Shown here: piece after piece, positions 1 to 8,806 of the stretch
How the letters are laid out: each line of letters opens with the position of its first letter
How positions within the stretch are numbered: position 1 is the stretch's first letter
NCBI GenBank assembly: GCA_964594115.1
Contig: CAZQLD010000016.1
Location: 1 to 21,818, forward strand
Direction of reading: 5' to 3'
Length of the DNA: 21,818 bases
From: MFWN01 sp964594115
GTDB taxonomy: Archaea; Nanobdellota; Nanobdellia; Pacearchaeales; GW2011-AR1
Made by a program: the position numbers and the translations under genes
The notes under the pieces: model-generated
The model's input: the letters and a program-made list of their open reading frames with translations, nothing else
Told to the model about the DNA's origin: nothing
Database searches by the model: none

Positions 1-3000
1 GTTATGTAGCAGATAATGGAGAGAGTGGTGTGACAATCACAGTTAAAGATGGTGGGGATATTTGTGCTGTTGGTGTAGACAAATGTTATTGGGGGCTTCA
101 TTGGCTCACAGATCACGATACATGCTTAGCAGCTGATTCCGATTATCACTGGGATGATGTTAAGTGTAATGTTGGAGGGGGTGATTTCTCTGATAAAATA
201 GATATAATATTCAAAGAAGACTCCACACACAAATTATATATTAATTGTTTGGATAAGCTAGGAAATGAATGGGAGAATCCTGATATCGAAGTATTCGAAG
301 TAGACTCAAAACCTCCTGAAATAACAAAAACAATAGTTGGTCCTCAAATAGGATATAATGCTGCTGGCGAATTAGATTCAGAAGCTTGCCCTCCAGAGAA
401 AGAGGGAGATATCTGTTATATTGATGGGATATCAAGAATACATGTAGAAGCTGTTGATGAAAAAGTTGGGCAATTAAGTGATATTCTCTGTGAATGGAAA
501 TATATAGTTTTAGATGGTACTAATGAGGGTGCAACTGGTGAAAGTGTAGATCCTATAATCCCTCCATTTAACATAAATTTCCCTGAAGAATCTACTCATG
601 AATTAACAATAACTTGTTGGGATATTTTTAATAATGAGGTTACTGACATTGAGCAGTTTATAGTTGATAAAACTCCTCCAGAAACAACAAAAACATATGG
701 GGATCCTCATTACCCATTAGAAATAGTTGAAGAACAATATCCTCATTGGATAAATTCTAGTACCGAAATCACATTAACTGTAAATGATGCTGGTCCTCAT
801 CAAACAGGAATAAAAGAAGTTAATTATAGGTGGTCTCAGATACCTGATGATGTTTGTAAAGATTACACCACATGTCAAAATTATGATACAGCAGGAATAG
901 CAAAAGTTTTTGATAAAGCAACTCCTCAATTAATGGGAGATGTGTATGGACCTATAGTATTCACAATCCCAGATGAATCATGCCATTTAATTGAATATTA
1001 TTCAGTAGATAATGTTGATAAAACTGAAGAAGTTAAGAGACAGTGTGTTTTTGTTGACAATCAAGCTCCAGAAATAATAAAGACAGTCGGAAATCCTAAG
1101 ATTGATTGTCCACCTGAGCTTAATGGTGGAGGGATGGACTGCTACCAAATAGATGGAATAACAGAAATAACTGTAGATGCGACTGATCCAACACCACATC
1201 CTGTTGAGGGAGTAACCTGCGACTGGTGGTACTCATGGGGTGATAGTAGTCAATACCATGCTGAATATGAAAATAACGAATGGGTACAAGTACAAGGAAA
1301 AGCAGAGGATGTACCAATACCATTTAACTTCAGATTCCCAGAGGAATCAGAACATATATTATACATAGAATGTAAAGATGCTTTAGGAAATGAAGTTACA
1401 GATATTGAGAAATTCATAGTTGATAAAACCGCTCCTAAAACAGGAAAATGGTATGAAGGACCACGATATAGTGAGGAATTTTCTGGATATCCTTCTTTCC
1501 AAACTACAATTGGAGGTCAAGCTGTTGATATAAATGTTGAAGATTTAGGGGATTCAGTTAAATGGACTATTGATTTTCCAATAGATAGTGATACCTGTAA
1601 TGGTTTAATGGCTGTTGGTTTAGTTATTGCTACTGATGGTGAAGGTAATGGACCAGTATTCCAGATACACAATAATGATGGTACAGATAGTCATTATAAT
1701 TGGGGAACTTGGTTAATGAGTACTTGGGGGCCAACTATTGGAGATGGATGGAATGGATGGCATTCAGGAGATACAAATACACCAGTAACAAGCTTAGGTT
1801 GGGTTGAAGCAACAGGTGGAAGATATAGGGAAGGTAAACCAGATTGTCCTGAACCTAATCCAAATGGAATCTTCACAATAACAATTGATAAATCTGAACT
1901 TGGAGCAGATTTCCATTGGGCATTATACACGGCAATTGGTAGTGGTTTTTGTAGTCATTCTTATCAACAAGCAACATATCCAAATGGATTCGGTTGGGCA
2001 ACACCAATAGTAAATATGAGTGTACCAAATTATGAATATGCTGAAAAGGTTGAAAGTTATCCAAAATGGATTAATTTTGATACTTTAATTCATCTTGATC
2101 CAACAGATAGTATAGGTCCTCATGATTCAGGAATTAAAGAAACTTGGTGGAGAAATAGTCTAGTTGATGATGAAAATTGTTGGAATCAAGAGTTATGTCA
2201 AAATGCTCAAGGATCTGGAGATTGGATGCCATACGAAGGTCCATTTTCTAAAGACCAAGAATCATGCCACTTAATTGAATACTACAGCGTAGACAACGTT
2301 GATAAAACAGAGACTGTTAAAAAACAGTGTGTTTTTGTCGACAATCAAGCTCCAGATACTGTAAAAACCGTTGGTGAGCCAAAAACAGAATGGGATGGAT
2401 TAGATGCTAAATTCTATGATTTAGAAGACTTTTGTTTGGGAGAAGATAAGTGCTGGAAAGTTACTCTTGATACTCCTATCTCAATGACTTGTGAAGATCC
2501 TGAACCACATCCAGTAGATAATGAAAGGATTTGCTTTAATGTTGAATTAGATGGAGTTGATTGGACAAAAGATTATTGCGATGAATATGGTAAAAAAGAA
2601 GATTATGATACAGAATTTAATGAAACAGGAGATGGTTACTGCTGTTTAGATAAAACAATTGAAAACTTTAAATTCCTAGAATCTTCAGAGCATAACTTAA
2701 AGTTCTATTGTGTGGATGCATTAGGGAATACAAATAAAGAAACCCATGATGAGAAATTCAAAGTTGAAGGAAATGACTTTATAATTGAATTAAATAAGAA
2801 ATGGAACTTAATTTCTGTTCCTGTTGTATTGTTAAATGATGACCCAGAAGAAGTATTTGAAAATGTTGATGTAGAAGAATGCATACAATCTGTATGGACA
2901 TATGATCCAGAGCACATAATTTGTGATGATAATTGGTGTATTTGGACCCCAGGTGATGGTCCAGATGACTTAAGAATAGAGCCTGGATTTGGTTATTGGA

Positions 3001-3425
3001 TTGTTGCAAATAAGAGTTGTACCTTAACAATTGGAGGAAGCTTATTATCTCCTGGAAGAACACCTCCAAGTAGAGATTTATATCCTGGATGGAATTTAAT
3101 AGGTTATTATGGAATGGACGATCCAGATGATGATGGATTTATAGAAGGGTATTATGGACCAGCAGGAAATGGTGACGAGTCTTATTGTGCTCTTTATAGT
3201 TTAGTAAATACAAATGCTATGATTCCTACAAAGAGATGGAGCTCATTATATGGTTACTGGGAAATAACTGAACCTCAATTTGAAGGATATGGAATGTGTG
3301 ATAAATTAGACCCTGGTGCAGGATATTGGATACACATGCCTGCAGATATGGAACAATACAGATATGCGCCATCAACAGGTTGTCCAACAGCTTTCTGGGA
3401 TTTAATTTGTGGTATTGCACCATAG
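1..3425 (+). CDS. Large secreted Ig-like repeat surface protein, 5' end off the window
   Basis: The frame is open from base 3 through the left edge, so the GTG at 30 is internal and the N-terminus, with any signal peptide, is missing. At least 1,140 residues are visible. They form tandem beta-sandwich-like modules joined by VDxxxP linkers (VDSKPPE, VDKTPPE, VDNQAPE, VDKTAPK, VDNQAPD). Each module carries conserved Cys pairs and motifs such as SCHLIEYYSVDNVDK. About 180 residues (nt ~1490-2030), rich in Gly and Trp, interrupt one module and look like a separate inserted beta-sandwich domain. The C-terminus holds two WNLI modules (KKWNLISVP near nt 2790, PGWNLIGYYG near nt 3080), a type common in secreted archaeal and bacterial proteins. 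There is no C-terminal TM helix, so retention at the surface must use a partner or S-layer contact. Adhesion or S-layer function is inferred. Confidence 0.8.
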   Translation, partial: YVADNGESGVTITVKDGGDICAVGVDKCYWGLHWLTDHDTCLAADSDYHWDDVKCNVGGGDFSDKIDIIFKEDSTHKLYINCLDKLGNEWENPDIEVFEVDSKPPEITKTIVGPQIGYNAAGELDSEACPPEKEGDICYIDGISRIHVEAVDEKVGQLSDILCEWKYIVLDGTNEGATGESVDPIIPPFNINFPEESTHELTITCWDIFNNEVTDIEQFIVDKTPPETTKTYGDPHYPLEIVEEQYPHWINSSTEITLTVNDAGPHQTGIKEVNYRWSQIPDDVCKDYTTCQNYDTAGIAKVFDKATPQLMGDVYGPIVFTIPDESCHLIEYYSVDNVDKTEEVKRQCVFVDNQAPEIIKTVGNPKIDCPPELNGGGMDCYQIDGITEITVDATDPTPHPVEGVTCDWWYSWGDSSQYHAEYENNEWVQVQGKAEDVPIPFNFRFPEESEHILYIECKDALGNEVTDIEKFIVDKTAPKTGKWYEGPRYSEEFSGYPSFQTTIGGQAVDINVEDLGDSVKWTIDFPIDSDTCNGLMAVGLVIATDGEGNGPVFQIHNNDGTDSHYNWGTWLMSTWGPTIGDGWNGWHSGDTNTPVTSLGWVEATGGRYREGKPDCPEPNPNGIFTITIDKSELGADFHWALYTAIGSGFCSHSYQQATYPNGFGWATPIVNMSVPNYEYAEKVESYPKWINFDTLIHLDPTDSIGPHDSGIKETWWRNSLVDDENCWNQELCQNAQGSGDWMPYEGPFSKDQESCHLIEYYSVDNVDKTETVKKQCVFVDNQAPDTVKTVGEPKTEWDGLDAKFYDLEDFCLGEDKCWKVTLDTPISMTCEDPEPHPVDNERICFNVELDGVDWTKDYCDEYGKKEDYDTEFNETGDGYCCLDKTIENFKFLESSEHNLKFYCVDALGNTNKETHDEKFKVEGNDFIIELNKKWNLISVPVVLLNDDPEEVFENVDVEECIQSVWTYDPEHIICDDNWCIWTPGDGPDDLRIEPGFGYWIVANKSCTLTIGGSLLSPGRTPPSRDLYPGWNLIGYYGMDDPDDDGFIEGYYGPAGNGDESYCALYSLVNTNAMIPTKRWSSLYGYWEITEPQFEGYGMCDKLDPGAGYWIHMPADMEQYRYAPSTGCPTAFWDLICGIAP
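975..1072 (+). repeat. Intragenic duplication, copy 1
   Basis: This 98-nt stretch of the surface protein gene aligns without gaps to 2259-2356, with roughly 80-85% identity by eye. It encodes the ESCHLIEYYSVDNVDK to VDNQAP module end. Identity at the DNA level, not just in the protein, points to expansion by duplication of a module within the gene. Confidence 0.8.
2259..2356 (+). repeat. Intragenic duplication, copy 2
   Basis: Second copy of the 98-nt module end seen at 975-1072. Most of the differences are at third codon positions. A weaker, protein-level version (SCHVIEYRSID) occurs in the next large surface gene, so the same module family is used in both. Confidence 0.8.
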
Positions 3426-3431
3426 GAAAAC

Positions 3432-3439
3432 CTTAAATA
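3432..3439 (+). promoter_or_regulatory. TATA box of small anchor gene
   Basis: CTTAAATA lies just after the stop of the upstream gene. Its centre is about 32 nt before the ATG at 3468, which places transcription start near 3461 and leaves a leader of only a few bases. Confidence 0.5.
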
Positions 3440-3467
3440 GCTTATAGAAATCTAAATTTTGACTAAG

Positions 3468-4142
3468 ATGGAAAATAAATTCATTATTTTGTTTTTTGTA
3501 TTTATTTTTAGTTCTGCTTTTGTTGTGGCTCAGGGGTTAGCAGTTCCACACCAATTCTTTGGTACAGCTACATATAATGGAGCAGCATCAGAAGGAATAA
3601 AGGTTGAGGCTTATTATGAAGGTTCTGTTATAAAAACTGCTTTTGCAATAAGTGGAGGATTTTATAATTTAAAAGTGCCAGATCCTGATGATGCTAAAGA
3701 AAACGAAGTAATTAGTTTTTATCTTAATGATGTAAATACTGGGCAAACTGCTGTTTTTGAAAATGGAGTTTCTACCAAACTTGATTTAGTAGCTACAGGA
3801 GCTGCTTCAAATCCTCCTTCTGATGGAGGCTCCCCAAGTGGCGGCGGAGGTTCCCCTAGTGGTGGGAGTGGAAGAACAACTAAAACAACTTCCTCAACAA
3901 ATAATGAAGATACAGAAACACAAGAAACAGAAATTTTAGATGAACAAAAAGAAACAACAGGGCAGGAGACAACACAAGAACCTCAGATTCAGGAAAAAGG
4001 TTTTCTCTCAGGAATAACAGGGGCTGTTACTGGAACTCTGGGAAAAGCAGGAACAATAGGCATTGTAATATTTATCATAGCAATAATCATAATTGCAATA
4101 TATGCTTCTGTTATGAAGAAAAAAACTTCTTCTAAAAAATAA
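3468..4142 (+). CDS. Small secreted, C-terminally TM-anchored surface protein
   Basis: This 224-aa protein has an N-terminal signal peptide (MENKFIILFF, cleavage likely after VVAQG). About 80 residues then resemble a carboxypeptidase-regulatory-like or Ig-like beta domain (FFGTATYNGAASEGIKVEAYY). A low-complexity Gly/Ser/Pro, Thr/Glu/Gln-rich stalk follows. Last come the motif GFLSGITGAVTG, one strongly hydrophobic helix and a Lys-rich cytoplasmic end (MKKKTSSKK). The ATG at 3468 is preferred to the TTG at 3459 because it directly precedes the signal peptide and fits the TATA position. It lies between two very large secreted proteins that lack TM segments, so a role as membrane stalk or anchor for them is a reasonable inference. 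No enzymatic motif is visible. Confidence 0.8.
   Translation: MENKFIILFFVFIFSSAFVVAQGLAVPHQFFGTATYNGAASEGIKVEAYYEGSVIKTAFAISGGFYNLKVPDPDDAKENEVISFYLNDVNTGQTAVFENGVSTKLDLVATGAASNPPSDGGSPSGGGGSPSGGSGRTTKTTSSTNNEDTETQETEILDEQKETTGQETTQEPQIQEKGFLSGITGAVTGTLGKAGTIGIVIFIIAIIIIAIYASVMKKKTSSKK
4002..4124 (+). repeat. GITGAV anchor cassette, copy 1
   Basis: This 123-nt segment encodes F-L-x-G-I-T-G-A-V, the TM helix and MKKK. It aligns without gaps to 7700-7822 in the second anchor gene, and the DNA is clearly similar. The rest of the two proteins is unrelated, so the tail behaves as a reusable anchoring module. Confidence 0.75.
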
Positions 4143-4219
4143 AATTTCATCGTCGGCATTTTACTAATTTTCATTGATTAAGAGTAACTAAGAAAAATAT
4201 ATTTTAAATTGCAATAATG

Positions 4220-4227
4220 TTTAAATA
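4220..4227 (+). promoter_or_regulatory. TATA box of second large surface gene
   Basis: TTTAAATA, with its centre 25-26 nt before the ATG at 4249. This fits a leaderless transcript and argues against the GTG at 4228, which would lie upstream of the expected transcription start. Confidence 0.65.
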
Positions 4228-4248
4228 GTGTTTCTCGTTGGATTATCT

Positions 4249-7143
4249 ATGATAAGTATAAAAAGAGTTGGAGTTGTAATATCATTGATAATTTTAATAA
4301 GTATTTTTTCTGTTGGAGTTTTAGGTGCAGACGAATGCGCGAGCTCTCCTGGAACTCTTTCTGTTCAGTCTGAATGCCAGACAGATGCTGATTGTGATGA
4401 TGGAGATCCTTGCACACTAGATGAATGTAGGTGTACAACTTATTGTAAGCATACTATTATGGATTCTTTAGAGCCAGACACCAATGTTCTATATACCACA
4501 AAAGATAATGGGCAGGAAAGAGAAGATTGTGAAGATGGATGGATGTATGTCAATTTTGAGTATGATGATGTTGTAGTTAATTTTTATTCAGAAGATATTT
4601 GCAGTAATTTAAAGAATGTAGAATACACAAGAACAGGCTGGAACACTTACTGGGAGCAAGGAGGAGGATTTATTGGAAGTGATGAGTCAAAAGAAGATGA
4701 ATGGAACTCTGACCCAGATGATGAATGGACAGAAGAACAGTATAAGGTGTGCGGAAGGGCAAAAGATATGTCTGGAAACCAGGAAAATGATGGTTTAGAT
4801 GTGGAGGATGTGCCAGATGATGACTGTTGCATGTTATGCATAGATAAAGATGAGCCAGACCAAGTGGGAAATATCATTCATTCAAATCCAGGAAACTGCG
4901 TGAGCAATTATATAAATGAAGCCCCTGAATTTACCTGGAATGAAGCATCAGACACCGGATGTGCAGGTATTGATTATTATGAAGTAGAGGTTTATTATTC
5001 AGATGGAAGCATATATTATGCTGTTACAACAACACAAACAACAATAACAATAAACAACCCAGCAAACGGAGAAGATTATTATATTAAAGTCAAGGCAGTA
5101 GACAAGGCAGGTAATGAAGGAGCTTGGAGTGAAAAGAGTGAAGATGTTTATTATGATACAGAAGCTCCAGTAGTTGAAATAACAACTCCTGCAGATGAAT
5201 GGATGACAGGAAATTTCAGTGTTTCTGAAACAGACACTGACAATCTGGGTTTATACAAGTGTTATTACAGAATTTGGAATGATGGAGATTTTACTCTGGA
5301 TTGGACAGAAACTGCCTGTAATGAGGATGTTTACATTGATGTTGATGCTTACTGCCCGGTTGATGGCCTAAACAACTGCTGGGTTTATAAAAAAGCTGTA
5401 GATAAAGCCTGCAATGAAGAAGTAAGGTGGAAAGAGTTTGATATAGACACCACCCCTCCTGTCGTCGATAAAATAGTAGGAGCTCCAAAATATCCTGGAT
5501 TTGGGTGGTTGCAATGGATTATTGATTTATTTATCACAGATGAAACTGAGATAGCAATAACCTGTGAAGATGAAGCTTCAGGAGTTCAGGCAATTTATTA
5601 TAAAATAAATGATGGAAATTTCACTGAATACTCTGCCCCATTTACATTAAGCCCTGATGGTGTTTATTATATTGAATACTATTGTGTAGATAATGTTGAC
5701 AAGGAAAGTGAGCATAAGAATGAAACAGATAAAGTAGATACAGAAGCTCCTGTAACAACAAAAGAGTACATAGGCTCAAGATATCCTTTAGAAGGATATC
5801 CAGAATGGATAAATTCTGAAACACTGATAAATTTAACAGCAGAAGATAGTGAAGTTGGTGTTGGAGAGATTAGATACAGGGTAAGTGGAGTTTTAGCAGG
5901 AAAATTTTGTAATGAGTGTGAAGACTGGATGACTTCATTAAGGCCAGATATAGGGCCTTGGAATACTTATGAAACACCATTTAATATTCTAGAAGATTCT
6001 TGCCATGTTATTGAATATAGAAGTATAGATTTATTAGAAAATCAGGAAGAGATAAAATGGCAGTGCATTTCAGTGGATAATATCCCTCCAACAATAGAAA
6101 TTATAAACCCTACTTTAGAGGAGGCAGAAAACATAGAAAAATGCGTGCAAAGTATTGTGGTTAAAGTAGAAGATGAAAAATCAGGAGTTAATGAGTCAAG
6201 TATCTATGCTGAATTATACTATGAAAATGGCACAGCTGTTCCAAATCATAAATTACAATTAATAAAAACAGTATACAGAACATATGAAGCTTTAATGGAC
6301 AAGCAATTGCCAGCTGGAGAATATACTTTAATAGTTTATGCTGAAGATAATTTAGGGAATATCAGGGAGGAAAGAATAACTGAAAATCTTGCAGAGACAG
6401 TTTTTGTAGAGCACATAACCCCTGCAACCTGTGAAATTGACCCAGAAACAGGAGGAGAGTGTGAGTTTACATATCATATATGCATAAGAGGAGAAAATGG
6501 CATAAAGATGTGGATGAACAAACTAGGAGAATTAGTGACTCCAGGAATGATGGATGCTAAGGTATCTAAAGATGATTATTATGCTTATGTAGGATTAAAA
6601 CATGATGGATTTGAAAGTCCGGCAGGGTTCCTACAGCTTACTCCAGATTGTGAAAAAATAAATGGAAGAACAGAATTTAACCTTCATCTTGATGTGGATT
6701 CAGAAGTTGCAGGAAGTATTGGCCAAGGGGTTCATGATTTAGAGTACTGGATTAGGTCTTCATCTGATGAGTGTAATCCTGATTGTACCGACGCTGATGG
6801 GGATGGGTTTGCAATTGAGGGAGGATTATGCGGAGAAATTGATTGCAAGGATGATGACTCTTCAATTAATCCTAATGTAACCGAAACATGTGATGGATTA
6901 GACAATGATTGTGATGAAGATATAGATGAAGACTGGCCTGAACTGGGAGAAGTATGTTATGTGGGATTAGGGGTTTGCGAAGATTCTGGAAACTTTGTAT
7001 GTACATTAGCTGGAGATGGTACTGAATGCAGTGCTGTTGCTGGACTGCCAACAGAAACTCCTGAAACAACCTGTGATGATACTTTAGACAATGATTGTGA
7101 TGGTTTAGCAGATACTGAAGATTCTGATTGTCAATTAGAGTAA
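4249..7143 (+). CDS. Large secreted Ig/FN3-like surface protein with MopE-like metal-binding C-terminus
   Basis: This 964-aa protein starts at the ATG at 4249 (a GTG at 4228 is in frame but precedes the expected transcript start). The signal peptide is MISIKRVGVVISLIILISIF, with cleavage near GVLG/A. Next is a Cys-rich segment (DADCDDGDPCTLDEC), similar to Dictyostelium-type CTDC repeats. A fibronectin-III-like domain follows around nt 4850-5160 (APEFTWNEAS, YYIKVKAVDKAGNEGAWS). Several Ig-like modules then share VDTEAP/VDNIPP linkers and the SCHVIEY motif with the upstream surface protein. The C-terminus has two acidic MopE-like repeats (DADGDGFA, ETCDGLDNDCDEDIDE; TCDDTLDNDCDG), a family linked to copper or calcium binding in secreted proteins. 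There is no C-terminal TM helix. It is likely an exported adhesion or coat protein; the metal role is family-based inference. Confidence 0.82.
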   Translation: MISIKRVGVVISLIILISIFSVGVLGADECASSPGTLSVQSECQTDADCDDGDPCTLDECRCTTYCKHTIMDSLEPDTNVLYTTKDNGQEREDCEDGWMYVNFEYDDVVVNFYSEDICSNLKNVEYTRTGWNTYWEQGGGFIGSDESKEDEWNSDPDDEWTEEQYKVCGRAKDMSGNQENDGLDVEDVPDDDCCMLCIDKDEPDQVGNIIHSNPGNCVSNYINEAPEFTWNEASDTGCAGIDYYEVEVYYSDGSIYYAVTTTQTTITINNPANGEDYYIKVKAVDKAGNEGAWSEKSEDVYYDTEAPVVEITTPADEWMTGNFSVSETDTDNLGLYKCYYRIWNDGDFTLDWTETACNEDVYIDVDAYCPVDGLNNCWVYKKAVDKACNEEVRWKEFDIDTTPPVVDKIVGAPKYPGFGWLQWIIDLFITDETEIAITCEDEASGVQAIYYKINDGNFTEYSAPFTLSPDGVYYIEYYCVDNVDKESEHKNETDKVDTEAPVTTKEYIGSRYPLEGYPEWINSETLINLTAEDSEVGVGEIRYRVSGVLAGKFCNECEDWMTSLRPDIGPWNTYETPFNILEDSCHVIEYRSIDLLENQEEIKWQCISVDNIPPTIEIINPTLEEAENIEKCVQSIVVKVEDEKSGVNESSIYAELYYENGTAVPNHKLQLIKTVYRTYEALMDKQLPAGEYTLIVYAEDNLGNIREERITENLAETVFVEHITPATCEIDPETGGECEFTYHICIRGENGIKMWMNKLGELVTPGMMDAKVSKDDYYAYVGLKHDGFESPAGFLQLTPDCEKINGRTEFNLHLDVDSEVAGSIGQGVHDLEYWIRSSSDECNPDCTDADGDGFAIEGGLCGEIDCKDDDSSINPNVTETCDGLDNDCDEDIDEDWPELGEVCYVGLGVCEDSGNFVCTLAGDGTECSAVAGLPTETPETTCDDTLDNDCDGLADTEDSDCQLE

Positions 7144-7159
7144 ATTATTTAATTTTAAA

Positions 7160-7861
7160 ATGCAAAAAAAAGCTTTTTTGGTGATTTTAGCACTTGTATT
7201 AGCAGCAAGCCTGGTTTTTGCTGCAGAATATCACGGAAAATTAAGTGTAGATGTTGGAGACGCCTCAATTGTTATTAGTCCAAAAGAAGCTATTTGCGGA
7301 GATAATCAGGTAAACCAGGCATGGGAACAGTGTGATGGAAGTGATTTAAGGGGAGCAACTTGTAAGAGTCTTGGATATGACTCTGGAACACTGGCTTGTT
7401 CTGATTGTGTATTTGACACTTCAAATTGCCAGACATCTCAACCACCTAGTGGTGGCGGAGGTTCTACAGTAAGTGGTGGCGGAGGAGATTCCAAGTCCGC
7501 AACAACTAAAACATCGGCATGTGTGGAAAACTGGAACTGTACAGCATGGACAGATTGTAAAGATGAAAAACAGACAAGAGACTGCACTGACTTAAATGGA
7601 TGTGGCACAACAAGACTAAAACCTATGACAATAAAAACATGCTCTGTTGAACAGGCTGAACTCACACTAAAAACCCTTTCATCTCAGGAAAACGGAAACT
7701 TTCTTGGAGGAATAACAGGTGCTGTTATTGGTGCATTAGGACCTACTGGAACAATTGGTGTTTTGATATTTATCATTGGGATCGTAGCTATCTTGATATT
7801 TGCAGTCATTATGAAGAAAAAAGAGAATGCTCAGAGAATTAAAGCTAGATCTAAAACATGA
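7160..7861 (+). CDS. Cys-rich secreted protein with TSP1-like motif and C-terminal TM anchor
   Basis: This 233-aa protein has a signal peptide (MQKKAFLVILALVLAASLVFA/A). A Cys-rich module follows (CGDNQVNQAWEQCDG, then CKSLGYDSGTLACSDCVFD), of a type common in DPANN and myxobacterial surface proteins. After a Gly/Ser linker come a thrombospondin-1-like motif (CVENWNCTAWTDCKD, TRDCTDLNGCG), the FLGGITGAVIG motif, one TM helix and a basic tail (MKKKENAQRIKARSK). It begins only 16 nt after the previous stop with no clear TATA box, so it is probably co-transcribed with the large surface protein. It is probably a disulfide-stabilised anchor or receptor stub for it; the partner assignment is inferred. 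Confidence 0.8.
   Translation: MQKKAFLVILALVLAASLVFAAEYHGKLSVDVGDASIVISPKEAICGDNQVNQAWEQCDGSDLRGATCKSLGYDSGTLACSDCVFDTSNCQTSQPPSGGGGSTVSGGGGDSKSATTKTSACVENWNCTAWTDCKDEKQTRDCTDLNGCGTTRLKPMTIKTCSVEQAELTLKTLSSQENGNFLGGITGAVIGALGPTGTIGVLIFIIGIVAILIFAVIMKKKENAQRIKARSKT
7700..7822 (+). repeat. GITGAV anchor cassette, copy 2
   Basis: Counterpart of 4002-4124: same length, same motif order (FLxGITGAVxG, GTIG, TM helix, MKKK) and clear nucleotide similarity. It occurs in an otherwise unrelated protein. Confidence 0.75.
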
Positions 7862-8256
7862 GATATATAACATGGTCTCAAGGTGTAGAGGAAGTAATTA
7901 AAGGTGCTGATAGCAGTGGAAAAATTTTTTATGCTTTAAAACACACTCTTACCATTCGTGGAAGAAAGAACAACAATACAGAAGGCCCTTATTATTCTTT
8001 ATGCCTGCCTGGAGAGCCTGATACTTTAGTATTATTCTCAGGTATAAAAACCCCTAAACATTTAACAGATGCAATAAAATCTGCTAGAACAATAGGGTCT
8101 AGTTTAGCTAGAATAGAGTTAAGAAGACCTTTAAGCATACCAAAAATTGAAAAAGTTATATTAAATCAGATTCCTTATGATGTTCAATTTGCAGAACTAT
8201 TTGTTGAAGAAAGAGCAACATTCTTAAGGCACTTAGTTGGAAAAGGTGCTAGATAA
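7858..8256 (+). CDS. Soluble protein of unknown function coupled to surface anchor
   Basis: A 132-aa protein whose ATG overlaps the stop of the Cys-rich anchor (ATGA at 7858-7861), so translation is probably coupled. There is no signal peptide and no TM segment. The composition is mixed alpha/beta with a basic middle (IKSARTIGSSLARIELRRPL) and an acidic-hydrophobic stretch near the C-terminus (FAELFVEERATFL). I do not recognise the family. Its position makes a cytoplasmic partner of the anchor's basic tail possible, but nothing in the sequence proves it. Its 3' end overlaps the convergent zinc-ribbon gene by 8 nt. Confidence 0.65.
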   Translation: MRYITWSQGVEEVIKGADSSGKIFYALKHTLTIRGRKNNNTEGPYYSLCLPGEPDTLVLFSGIKTPKHLTDAIKSARTIGSSLARIELRRPLSIPKIEKVILNQIPYDVQFAELFVEERATFLRHLVGKGAR

Positions 8257-8647
8257 CTCCTAATTCTTCAGCTTCTTTGCTGTAGCCAGTATGCTCAAAA
8301 TCATAATTAAAAAACTGCAGAAACTCTTTTAGTATTATCCTGTTAGTCCTCATTCTCTTTAAAAGATTAAAAACATAGTTTGTAAAGCAATACGGGCATA
8401 TAGAGGCTCTAGGCTTGCCGCAAGAAACACATCTTGTTGATTTCCCACTAAGATTATTTGTTTTTTCAACATACTCCCTTATTCTTGTAAGTATCTTATT
8501 TTTAAGAGGATAAGAAGACAATGAGGAAAGCCATGCTTCTATCTGTGTTGTTAAACAGGCTGGGCATAAAGGATTAAAAACAGCTTCCCGACAGTCCAAG
8601 CACTCGTAAAATCGTTCAGAAGCCAAAAAAGAGTTATTTTGTAACAT
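8249..8647 (-). CDS. Double zinc-ribbon protein of unknown function
   Basis: A 132-aa protein with two four-Cys clusters: C16xxC19/C28xxC31 (CLDC, CPAC) and C73xxC76/C84xxC87 (CVSC, CPYC). They are separated by an amphipathic helix and followed by a basic helical segment (VFNLLKRMRTNRIILKEFL). It probably binds two zinc ions and may contact nucleic acid or protein; the exact family is not recognised. The ATG at 8647 was chosen over the upstream TTG at 8677: the added ten residues (MFGSCIFFFK) are not zinc-ribbon-like, and a TATA-like AT stretch near 8687-8700 would start transcription downstream of the TTG. Confidence 0.7.
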   Translation of the reverse strand: MLQNNSFLASERFYECLDCREAVFNPLCPACLTTQIEAWLSSLSSYPLKNKILTRIREYVEKTNNLSGKSTRCVSCGKPRASICPYCFTNYVFNLLKRMRTNRIILKEFLQFFNYDFEHTGYSKEAEELGVI

Positions 8648-8806
8648 CTTAAAGAAAAATATGCAAGAACCAAACAATGCAGGTTCTTTACATAAATTTA
8701 ATAGTTGTATAGACCAATGTAAATGTGGGCGCGCCTAAAGAATTCATACACCTTTTTAACACACCAACATTTTGTCTATTCATAAAAAAGAAAGGTGAAA
8801 TTAGTT

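Noticed and set aside
8728..8735. GGCGCGCC palindrome in an AT-rich spacer
   Set aside because: Striking against the base composition, but an isolated octamer with no partner site or flanking structure; nothing supports a function.
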